Shown here piece by piece: positions 54,380 to 62,797 of a stretch of DNA of 64,000 nt. Position 1 is the first letter of the stretch. Each line of letters opens with the position of its first letter. The stretch spans positions 1,488,001-1,552,000 of the forward strand of contig NZ_JACHNF010000001.1 of the NCBI RefSeq assembly GCF_014205295.1, written 5' to 3'. Below the pieces are notes generated by a model. It saw only the letters and a list, made by a program, of their open reading frames with translations, was not told the origin of the DNA and made no database searches. A program made the translations under genes and the position numbers. Source of the stretch: Kribbella solani (lineage in GTDB: Bacteria > Actinomycetota > Actinomycetes > Propionibacteriales > Kribbellaceae).

Positions 54380-55057
54380 ATGATCATCGCTGTGGACGGG
54401 CCGAGCGGCTCCGGTAAGTCGAGCACCGCCCGCGGAGTGGCCACCCGGCTCGGCCTGCGGTACCTGGACACCGGCGCGATGTACCGGGCAGTGACCTGGT
54501 CGGCGGTCGAGCGCGGCCTGGACCTGGACGACACCGAGGCGGTCGCCGAACGCGCCCGCGAGCTCCGGCTGGAGCTCAGCACCGACCCGGCCGACCAGTT
54601 CGTCGTCGCCGACGGGACCGACGTCGCGGCCGCGATCCGGGCGCCGGAGCTGAGCGCGGTGGTGTCGAAAATCGCCACCAACCTTCAGGTCCGCGAGGAG
54701 CTGATCCGCCGCCAGCGCGCCATCATCGACGCCGCCCGGCCGACCGGCGGGATCGTCGTCGAGGGTCGCGACATCGCCACCGTGGTCGCGCCGCAGGCCG
54801 AGCTGAAGGTGCTGCTGACCGCCGACCAGAACGCCCGGATGGCCCGCCGCGGCGCCGAGCTGGCGGCGGGCTCGGTGACCGCCGAGCAGCTCCGCGACCA
54901 GATCGTCCGGCGGGACGCCGACGACGCCACCGTGTCCGAGTTCCAGGTCGCCTCCGACGGCGCGGTCACCATCGACTCGACGTACCTGTCCCTGGACGAG
55001 GTCATCGACGCGATCAGCCGCCTCGCGAAGGAGGCCGAGACCCGGGAAGTGCCATGA
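54380..55057 (+). CDS. cmk: Cytidylate kinase
   Basis: A 225-residue essential kinase that converts CMP and dCMP to their diphosphates. The P-loop is VDGPSGSGKSSTARG, the substrate motif is YLDTGAMYRAVTW, and the LID arginines are in RDADDATVSEF. The ATG at 54380 starts MIIAVDG; the open frame upstream to 54326 is not conserved-looking. The stop overlaps the plsC-type start (ATGA at 55054-55057). Cmk, PlsC and Der are co-transcribed here. Confidence 0.95.
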   Translation: MIIAVDGPSGSGKSSTARGVATRLGLRYLDTGAMYRAVTWSAVERGLDLDDTEAVAERARELRLELSTDPADQFVVADGTDVAAAIRAPELSAVVSKIATNLQVREELIRRQRAIIDAARPTGGIVVEGRDIATVVAPQAELKVLLTADQNARMARRGAELAAGSVTAEQLRDQIVRRDADDATVSEFQVASDGAVTIDSTYLSLDEVIDAISRLAKEAETREVP

Positions 55058-55782
55058 CGGCGGAGATCACCGGGCATCAGGAGCTGCCCCGGACGGACGA
55101 TCTGCCGCCGTTGCCGTACCGGCTGGCGCTGCCGATGCGGAAGCTCGCCAAGCCGTACTTCTTCCGCAAGTACAACCTCACCATCCACCACGAGGACCGG
55201 TTCCCGCTGACCGGTCCGTTGCTGATGACGCCGAACCACCTGAGCCTGCTGGACGCTCCGCTGCTCGGCGCGGTCGCGCCGCGGATGCTGCACCAGCTCG
55301 GCAAGATCGAGGTCTTCGGCGGGTTCCAGGGCGTTTTCCTGCGGCGGATCGGCCAGATCCCGGTGGACCGGCGGTCGTACGACCCGCTGGCGGTCCGGCG
55401 GTCGATCCAGGTGCTGCGCGACGGCCGGGTGCTGAACATCTACCCGGAGGGCACCCGGGGCCCCGGCGACTTCAGCCGGATTCGCACCGGTGTCGCGTAC
55501 CTGGCGATGGTGACCGGGGCGCCGATCCTGCCGGTCGCGCTGATGGGTACGCGGTTGCCGGCCGGTAGCGTGGAGGGTCATCCGCCGGCCGGAAGCCGGG
55601 TCGACGTGGTGTACGGCGAACCTTTCGTGATCGACCGCGTACCCTTTCCCAGGAGACATTCCGACGTACAGGCGGTCGCTGTCCACATCGGCGACGTGCT
55701 GCGCGCCCATGTGAAGGCGGCCGTCGAAGAAACCGGCCACCCACTTCCGGGCTGGCGAGACGAGAAGGACCCCCATGACTGA
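55054..55782 (+). CDS. plsC: 1-acyl-sn-glycerol-3-phosphate acyltransferase family protein
   Basis: A 242-residue membrane-associated PlsC-family acyltransferase. The catalytic motif I is NHLSLLD (N-H-x4-D), motif II is [14 protein letters not shown], and motif III is YPEGTRG. It likely adds the second acyl chain to lysophosphatidic acid, though other acyl acceptors are possible. It is coupled to cmk (ATGA) and its 3' end overlaps der by 8 bp. Confidence 0.9.
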   Translation: MTAEITGHQELPRTDDLPPLPYRLALPMRKLAKPYFFRKYNLTIHHEDRFPLTGPLLMTPNHLSLLDAPLLGAVAPRMLHQLGKIEVFGGFQGVFLRRIGQIPVDRRSYDPLAVRRSIQVLRDGRVLNIYPEGTRGPGDFSRIRTGVAYLAMVTGAPILPVALMGTRLPAGSVEGHPPAGSRVDVVYGEPFVIDRVPFPRRHSDVQAVAVHIGDVLRAHVKAAVEETGHPLPGWRDEKDPHD

Positions 55783-57142
55783 CCTGCCCATCGACGTACC
55801 GACGCACGACCGGGAAGACGCCGGTCCGCTGCCCGTGCTCGCGATCGTCGGCCGGCCGAACGTGGGCAAGTCCACGCTGGTCAACCGGATCATCGGCCGC
55901 CGTGAGGCGGTCGTCGAGGACACCCCGGGGGTGACCCGGGACCGGGTCTCCTACGACGCGAACTGGGCCGGCCGGGAGTTCACCGTGGTCGACACCGGCG
56001 GCTGGGACCCGGACGCGGTCGGGATGGCAGCGCTGGTCGCGGCGCAGGCGGAGGTCGCGATCAACGCGGCCGACGCGGTGCTGTTCGTGGTCGACGCGGT
56101 GGTCGGCATCACGGACGCCGACGAGGCAGTGGTGCGGGTCCTGCGGAAGTCCGGTAAGCCGGTCGTGCTGGCCGCGAACAAGGTCGACGACCAGCGGATC
56201 GAGTCCGAGGCGATGAACCTGTGGAGCCTCGGCATCGGCGAACCGTTCGCGGTGTCGGCGATGCACGGGCGCGGTACCGGCGACATGCTGGACGCCGTCC
56301 TGGCCGCGCTGCCGGAGGCGCCGGCCGAGCGCGACGGCGAGGCCGGTGGGCCGCGCCGGGTCGCGATCGTCGGCAAGCCGAACGTGGGCAAGTCGTCGCT
56401 GCTGAACAAGGTCGCCAAGGAGGACCGCGTCGTCGTCAGCGACGTCGCCGGCACCACCGTCGACCCGGTGGACGAGCTGATCACGCTCGGCGGCCAGGAG
56501 TGGCGGTTCATCGACACCGCCGGGATCCGCCGCAAGGTGAAGAACGCCCAAGGTCACGAGTACTACGCGTCGCTGCGGACGAACGCGGCGATCGAGCGGG
56601 CCGAGGTGGTCGTGGTCGTGATCGACTCGTCGGAGTCGATCACCGAGCAGGACCTGCGGATCATGAACGCGGTCGAGGAAGCCGGTAAGGCGCTGGTGAT
56701 CGCGTACAACAAGTGGGACCTGATGGACGAGGAGCGGCGGTACTACCTGGAGCGCGAGATCGACCGCGACCTGGTGCAGTTCCGCTGGGCGCCGCGGGTG
56801 AACATCAGCGCGCTCACCGGCTGGCACATGGAGAAGCTCGTGCCGGCCATCGAGGCCGCGCTGGACGGCTGGCAGACCCGGGTCCCGACCGGCCAGCTGA
56901 ACGCCTTCCTCGGCCGCCTGGTCGCCGCCCACCCGCACCCGGTCCGCTCCGGCAAACAGCCGAAGATCCTGTTCGGCACCCAGGCCACCACGATGCCGCC
57001 GACCTTCGCGATCTTCACCTCCGGCCAGATCGAGGCGTCCTACCAGCGCTTCATCGAACGCCGCCTGCGCGAGGACTTCGGCTTCGTCGGCAGCCCCGTG
57101 CACGTTCAGATCCGGGCCCGGCAGAAGAACAAGAAACGCTGA
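55775..57142 (+). CDS. der: Ribosome-assembly GTPase Der (EngA)
   Basis: A 455-residue GTPase needed for 50S subunit maturation. It has two tandem G domains: the first with [21 protein letters not shown] and NKVD; the second with [21 protein letters not shown] and NKWD. A C-terminal KH-like domain follows ([15 protein letters not shown]). It overlaps plsC by 8 bp. A terminator-like hairpin follows at 57191-57213. Confidence 0.95.
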   Translation: MTDLPIDVPTHDREDAGPLPVLAIVGRPNVGKSTLVNRIIGRREAVVEDTPGVTRDRVSYDANWAGREFTVVDTGGWDPDAVGMAALVAAQAEVAINAADAVLFVVDAVVGITDADEAVVRVLRKSGKPVVLAANKVDDQRIESEAMNLWSLGIGEPFAVSAMHGRGTGDMLDAVLAALPEAPAERDGEAGGPRRVAIVGKPNVGKSSLLNKVAKEDRVVVSDVAGTTVDPVDELITLGGQEWRFIDTAGIRRKVKNAQGHEYYASLRTNAAIERAEVVVVVIDSSESITEQDLRIMNAVEEAGKALVIAYNKWDLMDEERRYYLEREIDRDLVQFRWAPRVNISALTGWHMEKLVPAIEAALDGWQTRVPTGQLNAFLGRLVAAHPHPVRSGKQPKILFGTQATTMPPTFAIFTSGQIEASYQRFIERRLREDFGFVGSPVHVQIRARQKNKKR

Positions 57143-57190
57143 CCGGACCCGGTCCGAAGCACCCCTCAGGATGAGGTAAGGTTTGTTCCG

Positions 57191-57213
57191 GCTCGCTCCC
57201 AGGAGCGAGTTTC
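57191..57213 (+). terminator. Terminator between der and tRNA-Pro
   Basis: CTCGCTCC, loop CA, GGAGCGAG, followed by TTT. It ends 3-4 bp before the tRNA, so it may also take part in tRNA 5' processing. Confidence 0.6.
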
Positions 57214-57286
57214 GGGCTGTGGCGTAGTTTGGTAACGCGTTCGGCTGGGGGCCGAAAGATCGCAGGTTCGAATCCTGTCAGCCCGA
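57213..57286 (+). tRNA. tRNA-Pro (anticodon GGG)
   Basis: A 74-nt cloverleaf. The acceptor CGGGCTG pairs with CAGCCCG and is followed by discriminator A. The D-arm is in GGCGTAGTTTGGTAACGC. The anticodon stem TTCGG/CCGAA encloses CTGGGGG with anticodon GGG. The T-loop is TTCGAAT. CCA is not encoded. It lies between two hairpins and has no integrase next to it. Confidence 0.95.
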
Positions 57287-57291
57287 CATCA

Positions 57292-57322
57292 GAAAGGGCA
57301 CCGACCAGGTCGGTGCCCTTTC
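57292..57322. terminator. Bidirectional terminator between tRNA-Pro and the MMPL gene
   Basis: Perfect 14-bp arms (GAAAGGGCACCGAC and its complement) around CAG. It lies 5 bp after the tRNA and 6 bp from the stop of the convergent MMPL gene. Confidence 0.8.
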
Positions 57323-57328
57323 GCTGTT

Positions 57329-59500
57329 TCAGCGGACGTTCGCGAGCTCCTTCGGTTCGGGCTCGTCGACCCGGAGGGTTTCGCCTTCGATGTCCACCTG
57401 GGGCGTGATCCGGTCCAGCCACTTCGGGAACCACCAGGCCCGGTCGCCGAGCAGGCTGAGGATGGCCGGCACCAACGTCATCCGGACCACGAAGGCGTCG
57501 ATCAGTACGCCGATGGTGAGGCCGAAGCCGATCGCCTTGATGATCGGGTCGTGCACCAGGATGAAGCCCGCGAACACCGACGCCATGATCAGCGCGGCCG
57601 CGGTGACGACGCGGGCGCCGTGCCCGAGGCCCTGGACGGTCGCGTCGTTCGCGTGCCGGCCGTGGACGAACTCCTCCCGGACCCTGGACACGATGAACAC
57701 CTCGTAGTCCATCGCGAGCCCGAACAGAATGCCCATCATGATGATCGGCAGGAAGCTGACCAGCGGGCCGGGGGAGTCGACCCCGAACAGCTTCGCCAGG
57801 TGACCTTCCTGGAACACCGCGACCGTGATCCCGAACGTCGCGCCGATCGTCAGGACGAAGCCAAGTGTCGCCTTCAACGGCACCAGCACCGACCGGAACG
57901 CCAGCAGCAACAGCAGGAACGACAGGCCGATCACCACGAACAGGTACGTCGGTAGCGCGTCGGACAGCTTGTTCGAGACATCGACGCCGACCGCGGTGTT
58001 GCCGGTCACCGAGATACTCGCGTCACCGGTCGCGAGAGGTTTCACCGCGGAGCGCAGGTTCTTCACCAGCTCGGAGGTCTCTTCGCTCGCCGGTCCGCTC
58101 TTCGGAATGACCTGCACCAGGCGCGTCGTACCGTCCGGGCTGGCCGCCGCCGGCTGGGCCGCGACCACGTCGGCCAAGCCCTGGGTCTTGCCGAGCACGC
58201 CCTGCACCAGCGCGTTCGACGTCGCCGCGTCGTTGCTCTTCACAACCACGATGAGTGGGCCGTTGGCGCCCGGCCCGAAGGCGGCCGCGGTCAGGTCGTA
58301 CGCGACCCGCTGATTCGTACCGGCCGCGGCGGAGGCGCCGTCCGGAAGCGCGAGCTGCATGTCCTTCGCCGGGATCGCCAGCAGACCGAGCCCGATGATG
58401 CCGACGGCAACGATCGGTACCCGCAGCCGGGTCACCAACCGGCCCCAGCGGAAGCCGAAACCCTCGGTCTTGTCGGTCGGCGCGGTCGCCTTCCGGATCT
58501 TCCGCGGCAGCACGCGGTTCCCGACGAAGCCGAGCAGCGCCGGCAACAGCGTCAGCGCGACCAGTGCGGCAGTCAGTACCGTCGCCGCGGCGGCCAGGCC
58601 CATCGCGGTCAGGAACGGTACGCCGACGACCGACAACCCGGCGAGCGCGATCACTACGGTCGCGCCGGCGAACAGGACTGCCGACCCGGCGGTCGCGGTC
58701 GCCCGGCCGACGGATTCCTCCGGGTCCATCCCGTCCGCGAGCTGCGACCGGTGCCGCGAACTGATGAACAGCGCGTAGTCGATCCCGACCGCGAGGCCGA
58801 GCATCAGCGCCAGGATCGGCGCGGTCGACGACACGTCGGTGAACGCGGTGACGATCAGCAGGCCGGCCATCCCGGCGAGGACGCCGAGCAGCGCCGTCAG
58901 CAGCGTCATCCCGGCCGCGACCAGCGATCCGAACGTGACGATCAGTACGACCGCCGCGACCGCCACGCCGATCACCTCGGTCGCCCCGATCTCCGGGACC
59001 CCGGCCTTGATCTGGCCGCCCGGAACCACCTTCAGGTCACCCGAGCTCAGCCCGCTCAGACCGTCGTACGCGTCCGCGCTCGCGCTCGGCAACTCGTCGG
59101 CCGGCTTGTCGAACTGGACGCTGATCAACCCGGTACGCCCGTCCGGGCTGATCGCCTTGCTGGTGAACGGGTCGATCGCCGCGATCACGTCGGGTACCTT
59201 CGCGGCCTTCGCGGCGGCGACGCCGACCGCGGCCTTGACCGTCGGGTCGGCGAGCGTCTTCCCGTCCGGCGCCTGCACGACGACGGTCGCGGAGGCGCCA
59301 CTCGCGGCCGGCAGCTCCTGCTTCAGCGCGTCCAGCGCGCGCTGCGACTCGGTACCCGGGATCGAGAACGTGTCGGCGGTTTTGCCGCCGAGCGTCAGCG
59401 CGCCGACGCCGAGCAGGACCAGGAAGAGCGCCCACAAGGCGGCGACCAGCCGCCGGCGCTGATAGGAGAACCGGCCGAGCCGGTACAGCAGATTGGCCAT
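57329..59500 (-). CDS. MMPL-family RND transporter
   Basis: A 723-residue membrane exporter with about 11-12 helices in two repeats, each with a large external loop. The transmembrane proton-relay region is LGLAVGIDYALFISSRHR, and its mirror copy is GLAMDYEVFIVSRVREE; both have the Asp-Tyr motif. Relatives export lipids or small hydrophobic molecules with proton-motive force. The TetR gene lies 171 bp upstream on the same strand and probably controls it. The start region has no strong ribosome-binding site. Confidence 0.92.
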   Translation of the reverse strand: MANLLYRLGRFSYQRRRLVAALWALFLVLLGVGALTLGGKTADTFSIPGTESQRALDALKQELPAASGASATVVVQAPDGKTLADPTVKAAVGVAAAKAAKVPDVIAAIDPFTSKAISPDGRTGLISVQFDKPADELPSASADAYDGLSGLSSGDLKVVPGGQIKAGVPEIGATEVIGVAVAAVVLIVTFGSLVAAGMTLLTALLGVLAGMAGLLIVTAFTDVSSTAPILALMLGLAVGIDYALFISSRHRSQLADGMDPEESVGRATATAGSAVLFAGATVVIALAGLSVVGVPFLTAMGLAAAATVLTAALVALTLLPALLGFVGNRVLPRKIRKATAPTDKTEGFGFRWGRLVTRLRVPIVAVGIIGLGLLAIPAKDMQLALPDGASAAAGTNQRVAYDLTAAAFGPGANGPLIVVVKSNDAATSNALVQGVLGKTQGLADVVAAQPAAASPDGTTRLVQVIPKSGPASEETSELVKNLRSAVKPLATGDASISVTGNTAVGVDVSNKLSDALPTYLFVVIGLSFLLLLLAFRSVLVPLKATLGFVLTIGATFGITVAVFQEGHLAKLFGVDSPGPLVSFLPIIMMGILFGLAMDYEVFIVSRVREEFVHGRHANDATVQGLGHGARVVTAAALIMASVFAGFILVHDPIIKAIGFGLTIGVLIDAFVVRMTLVPAILSLLGDRAWWFPKWLDRITPQVDIEGETLRVDEPEPKELANVR

Positions 59501-59592
59501 CGGAGAAGCGTCCGTTCGGATGGTTTACGGGCAGAGGTCAGCGCCCGCGCTGCATGCGGGTGCGGCGGTGAAGCTGTCGGATGGTGCGAGGC

Positions 59593-59656
59593 GTGCCGGG
59601 TGGTGCGGTGTGCCGAGTGATGCGGCGCGTGCCGGGTGATGCTGGGTGGTGCGGGG
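59593..59656. repeat. Degenerate tandem repeats between TetR and MMPL genes
   Basis: GTGCCGGGTGGTGCG-like units at 59593, 59610 and 59629 plus a partial one at 59644. They fill much of the 171-bp gap. Confidence 0.6.
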
Positions 59657-59671
59657 TCTCCGCCGCGGGTT

Positions 59672-60217
59672 TCAGCCGCGGGGGAGGAGCCTCCGCAGGG
59701 CGATGTCGCAGAGTCTTCGGAGCTCTTCATCGGTCCGCTGATCGGCGTGCCGGCATTCGCCGAGCAGTCCGTTCACCGCGAACTTGGCGAGATCCCGTTC
59801 GAGCGGGTCGTCGGACCCGGCCATGTACTCGGTCAGTTGCATGCCGTCGGCGACCAGCGGACCGATCTCGGGCATCTGCTCGATCACCGGGAGCACGTCC
59901 TGGATCACGTCGACGACCCCGCGGTGCACGACCGCGAGGTCGATGAACTGCCGGATCGCGAGCTCCTGTGCCTCGGCCCGGGGCAGCTCGGCCGCCGCCG
60001 CGACCAGGTTCGCCACGTCGACGGCGGCAGGCTGGAGGACGGCGGCGAGCACGGCCGGCTTGCCGCTGAAGTGGTAGAGCACGGTCGCCTTGGAACAGCC
60101 GGCCGCGGTCGCGATGTCCTGCAGTGACGTCGCGTTGTAGCCACCGGCCTGGAACAGGTCCATCGCCTGCCGGACGATCTCGTGCCGGGTACGTTCCCGG
60201 GCGGTGGTGATTGCCAT
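59672..60217 (-). CDS. TetR/AcrR family regulator upstream of the MMPL exporter
   Basis: A 181-residue repressor. The helix-turn-helix is IVRQAMDLFQAGGYNATSL then IATAAGCSKATVLYHF (residues 13-50). The ligand-binding part is short and helical. It is upstream of the MMPL exporter on the same strand and next to an inverted repeat (60232-60264), so it likely represses itself, the exporter and perhaps the divergent protease. ATG 60217 is preferred; the frame is open to 60283 but crosses the operator. Confidence 0.88.
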   Translation of the reverse strand: MAITTARERTRHEIVRQAMDLFQAGGYNATSLQDIATAAGCSKATVLYHFSGKPAVLAAVLQPAAVDVANLVAAAAELPRAEAQELAIRQFIDLAVVHRGVVDVIQDVLPVIEQMPEIGPLVADGMQLTEYMAGSDDPLERDLAKFAVNGLLGECRHADQRTDEELRRLCDIALRRLLPRG

Positions 60218-60231
60218 GACAGCATCTTCGC

Positions 60232-60264
60232 TGACCGATCGGCCAGTTTTCAACCGATCGGTCA
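60232..60264. promoter_or_regulatory. TetR operator
   Basis: TGACCGATCGG, 11-nt spacer, CCGATCGGTCA: perfect 11-bp arms, each holding CCGATCGG, 15 bp upstream of the TetR start. Confidence 0.65.
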
Positions 60265-60363
60265 GGTTTGTGGTCTGCTTCACGTACTTGAGTTTGATGT
60301 AATGATGTAATTCAGGAGGCGGGGTCGGCGGAGAAGGCAGGGGCTAGGGCGGAGGCAAAGGCG

Positions 60364-61308
60364 ATGGCTGACGAGCTGGCTGGGGACGATGTACTGGATG
60401 CCTATTCCCGGGTGGTCTCAGGTGTGGCCGAACGGCTGATTCCGCAGGTCGCGAGCCTGCGGATCCACAACCGGCGCGGCGACTCGTCCGGCTCCGCGGT
60501 GGTGCTGACCGGCGACGGGCACCTGCTGACCAATGCGCACGTGGTCGGCGACGGCTCGGCGGCCACGGCCGAGTTCGCGGACGGTACGACGGCGCGGACG
60601 CGCGTGATCGGAGTCGACCGGCTGTCCGACCTGGCCGTGCTGCGGGCCGATCGCGACATCCCCGGCCCACCGGAGTACGGGGACGCGGACCGGCTGAAGG
60701 TCGGCAATCTCGTCGTCGCCGTCGGCAATCCACTCGGCCTGGCCGGCAGCGTGACCGCGGGCGTGGTGAGCGCGCTCGGCCGATCGCTACCGGTCCGCAG
60801 CGGCTCGGCGAACCGGATGATCGAGGACGTGATCCAGACCGACGCCGCGCTGAACCCGGGCAACTCCGGCGGAGCGCTCGCCGACGGCAACGGCCGCGTC
60901 ATCGGCATCAACACGGCGGTCGCGGGCATCGGCCTCGGGCTGGCCGTACCGATGAACCCGACGACCCGGCGGATCATCTACTCGTTGCTGCACGACGGGC
61001 GCGTACGTCGCGCGTACCTCGGCCTGGTCAGTACGCCCGCGCCGCTGCGGCCGGCGCTCGCGGAACGGTTCGGGCAGCGTACGGCGCTCCGGGTGGTCGA
61101 GGTGATCCCGGCCGGCCCGGCGGCGGCAGCGGGGTTGCGGCCGGGGGATCTGGTGCTTGCGGTCGACGGCGTTCCGCTGCGGGACGCGCAGTCGTTGCAA
61201 CGTCAGCTGTTCGAGGACGCGATCGCCAGCCGGACCGAGATCACCGCGATCCGCAACAACGCGCTGGTCGACGTGATCGCGTACCCGGCCGAGCTCACTG
61301 ATCGGTGA
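60364..61308 (+). CDS. Trypsin-like serine protease with PDZ domain (HtrA/DegP-like), no signal peptide
   Basis: A 314-residue S1C-type protease. The catalytic triad is His59 (LLTNAHVV), Asp89 (DRLSDLAVL) and Ser168 (LNPGNSGGAL). A single PDZ domain follows (RVVEVIPAGPAAAAGLRPGD). There is no signal peptide or membrane helix, so it appears cytosolic, unlike typical HtrA proteins. GGAGG lies 8 nt before the ATG. Upstream, 60296-60311 has a GATGTAAT tandem pair in an AT-rich patch that may hold the promoter. It ends 14 bp inside the convergent GNAT gene. Confidence 0.9.
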   Translation: MADELAGDDVLDAYSRVVSGVAERLIPQVASLRIHNRRGDSSGSAVVLTGDGHLLTNAHVVGDGSAATAEFADGTTARTRVIGVDRLSDLAVLRADRDIPGPPEYGDADRLKVGNLVVAVGNPLGLAGSVTAGVVSALGRSLPVRSGSANRMIEDVIQTDAALNPGNSGGALADGNGRVIGINTAVAGIGLGLAVPMNPTTRRIIYSLLHDGRVRRAYLGLVSTPAPLRPALAERFGQRTALRVVEVIPAGPAAAAGLRPGDLVLAVDGVPLRDAQSLQRQLFEDAIASRTEITAIRNNALVDVIAYPAELTDR

Positions 61309-61801
61309 GGTCGGCCCGGAGCAGTACGCACGTGCCCGGCTGGAGCGGAGCGCCGGGAAAGGTGAAGTCGCGGGTGAGCTCGGTGAACCTGAACCTCTGG
61401 TGGAGGTCGAGGATCGCGCCGTTGCCGACGTTGACGAAGGTGTACGCGGCACCGGCGCGTGCCGCGATCCAGCGCAGCCGGTCTTTCGTGAGCTCGTCGC
61501 CGATGCCGTGCCGCCGCCAGTTCGGCGCCACGATCAGGCCGATCAGGTAGTAGCCGCTCGGCGCGGTGGCCGGCGGGTCGTCGGGGGAGAGGTCGTGGCG
61601 GATCACCCCGCCGTACCCGACCACCTCGCCGTCGACCTCGGCCACCGCGATGTACCGCTCCGGGTCCTCCAGATCGGCCACCAGGCGCGTACGCCGGTCC
61701 GCAACCGATCCACCGGCCCGCGAGACGATCAACCCAGCACACGCCTCAAGATCCGCCCCCACACCCGCCCGCACCCGCACCTCAACCGACAACCGCTCCA
61801 C
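61295..61801 (-). CDS. GNAT family N-acetyltransferase
   Basis: A 168-residue acetyltransferase of unknown substrate. The acetyl-CoA site is LIVAPNWRRHGIGDELTKD, preceded by GEVVGYGGVIR, and the C-terminal YTFVNVGNGAIL is typical. The start is unclear: GTG codons at 61801, 61819 and 61837 all lie in an 18-bp tandem repeat, and none has a Shine-Dalgarno. The 3' end overlaps the convergent protease gene by 14 bp. Confidence 0.8.
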   Translation of the reverse strand: MERLSVEVRVRAGVGADLEACAGLIVSRAGGSVADRRTRLVADLEDPERYIAVAEVDGEVVGYGGVIRHDLSPDDPPATAPSGYYLIGLIVAPNWRRHGIGDELTKDRLRWIAARAGAAYTFVNVGNGAILDLHQRFRFTELTRDFTFPGAPLQPGTCVLLRADLTDQ

Positions 61802-61839
61802 GCCGAGCGTCTGCTCCACGCCCAGCGGCCGCTCCACCG
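61786..61839. repeat. Three 18-bp tandem repeats at the GNAT start
   Basis: Units ending CCGCTCCACGCC, CTGCTCCACGCC and CCGCTCCACCGC, at 61786, 61804 and 61822. Each provides a GTG start on the minus strand. Confidence 0.65.
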
Positions 61840-61920
61840 CCGGCTGGTTTTGAATGCCCGGCTGCGGGCGGTTGGCGCGTGGTTGGTATTCGGCGAAGCC
61901 GCCGGGCTGCCGTCCCGTCG

Positions 61921-62580
61921 TCACCAGCCGCGTTCGCGCCACTCGGCGACGTGCGGGCGCTCGGTGCCGAGGGTGGTGTCGGAGCCGTGGCCCGGGTACA
62001 CCCAGGTCTCGTCCGGCAGCGTGCCGAACAGCTTGGTCTCGACGTCGTCGATCAGCGACGTGAAACGCTCCTTGTCGCCATCGGTGTTGCCGACGCCGCC
62101 AGGGAACAGCGAGTCGCCGGTGAACACATGCGGCGCGCCGTCGGGGTCGTCGTACACGAGCGCGATCGAGCCGGGCGTGTGGCCCTTGATGTGGATCACC
62201 CGCAGGCTGCACCGGCCGACCGCGATCTGGTCGCCGTCGTCGGCCAGCTGGTCGGTCGGTACCGGGATGCCGTCGGCGTCGTGCCGGCCCGCGACCGTGG
62301 TGGCGCCGGTGCGCGCGACCACCTCGGCCAGCGCCTCCCAGTGGTCCTGGTGCTGGTGCGTGGTGATCACCCGGGCCAGGCCGCCGTCGCCGATCAGCTG
62401 GAGCAGCGTGTCCGCCTCGTTCGCGGCGTCGATCAGGACCTGTTCGTCGGTCTGCCGGCAACGCAGCAGGTAGGCGTTGTTGTCCATCGGCCCGACCGCG
62501 ACCTTGGTGATCATCAACTTGGCCAGCTCGTGGGTCTGAGCCGGTCCGCCGACGTGTGCGTTTCCGTGGTACTCGGACAT
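61921..62580 (-). CDS. MBL-fold metallo-hydrolase (glyoxalase II-like)
   Basis: A 219-residue metallo-beta-lactamase-fold hydrolase. The metal motif HxHxDH is [12 protein letters not shown]; later ligands are in [20 protein letters not shown] and YPGHGSDT. The compact form resembles hydroxyacylglutathione hydrolase-like proteins, which in mycothiol users may act on mycothiol thioesters. That is inference. GGGGAG lies 11 nt before the ATG. It is divergent from uvrA. Confidence 0.9.
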   Translation of the reverse strand: MSEYHGNAHVGGPAQTHELAKLMITKVAVGPMDNNAYLLRCRQTDEQVLIDAANEADTLLQLIGDGGLARVITTHQHQDHWEALAEVVARTGATTVAGRHDADGIPVPTDQLADDGDQIAVGRCSLRVIHIKGHTPGSIALVYDDPDGAPHVFTGDSLFPGGVGNTDGDKERFTSLIDDVETKLFGTLPDETWVYPGHGSDTTLGTERPHVAEWRERGW

Positions 62581-62669
62581 CGCGTTTTCTCCCCTGGAGT
62601 TCGGTGACTCCGACGATCCTCGCACCTCGGCGACGGCGCGTCATGTCTGGTCCAGAGCGGTCGCGGTGA

Positions 62670-62685
62670 TCGAATATACTTTCGA
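62670..62685. promoter_or_regulatory. SOS (LexA) box-like sequence upstream of uvrA
   Basis: TCGAATATACTTTCGA is close to the actinobacterial LexA box TCGAAC-N4-GTTCGA, with one change in each half. It contains TATACT, a good -10 hexamer, so LexA could block the promoter. It lies 112 bp before the uvrA start. Confidence 0.45.
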
Positions 62686-62797
62686 AGCCGGGTGCCGGAT
62701 CCGTCGGCGGAAGTTTTTGTCGGTGGGCCTCGTTAGCATGACCGGGCATGCCAGAGATCCACCCGGATACCCCACGAGAACCGCTGAGAGTGAGCTT

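Noticed and set aside
57213..57286. tRNA-Pro as an integration site for a mobile element
   Set aside because: There is no integrase, no repeated tRNA 3' end and no foreign-looking cargo near it; housekeeping genes flank it.
60314..60319. AGGAGG as ribosome-binding site of a small gene before the HtrA-like protease
   Set aside because: No start codon follows within 4-12 nt. The protease has its own GGAGG 8 nt before ATG 60364.
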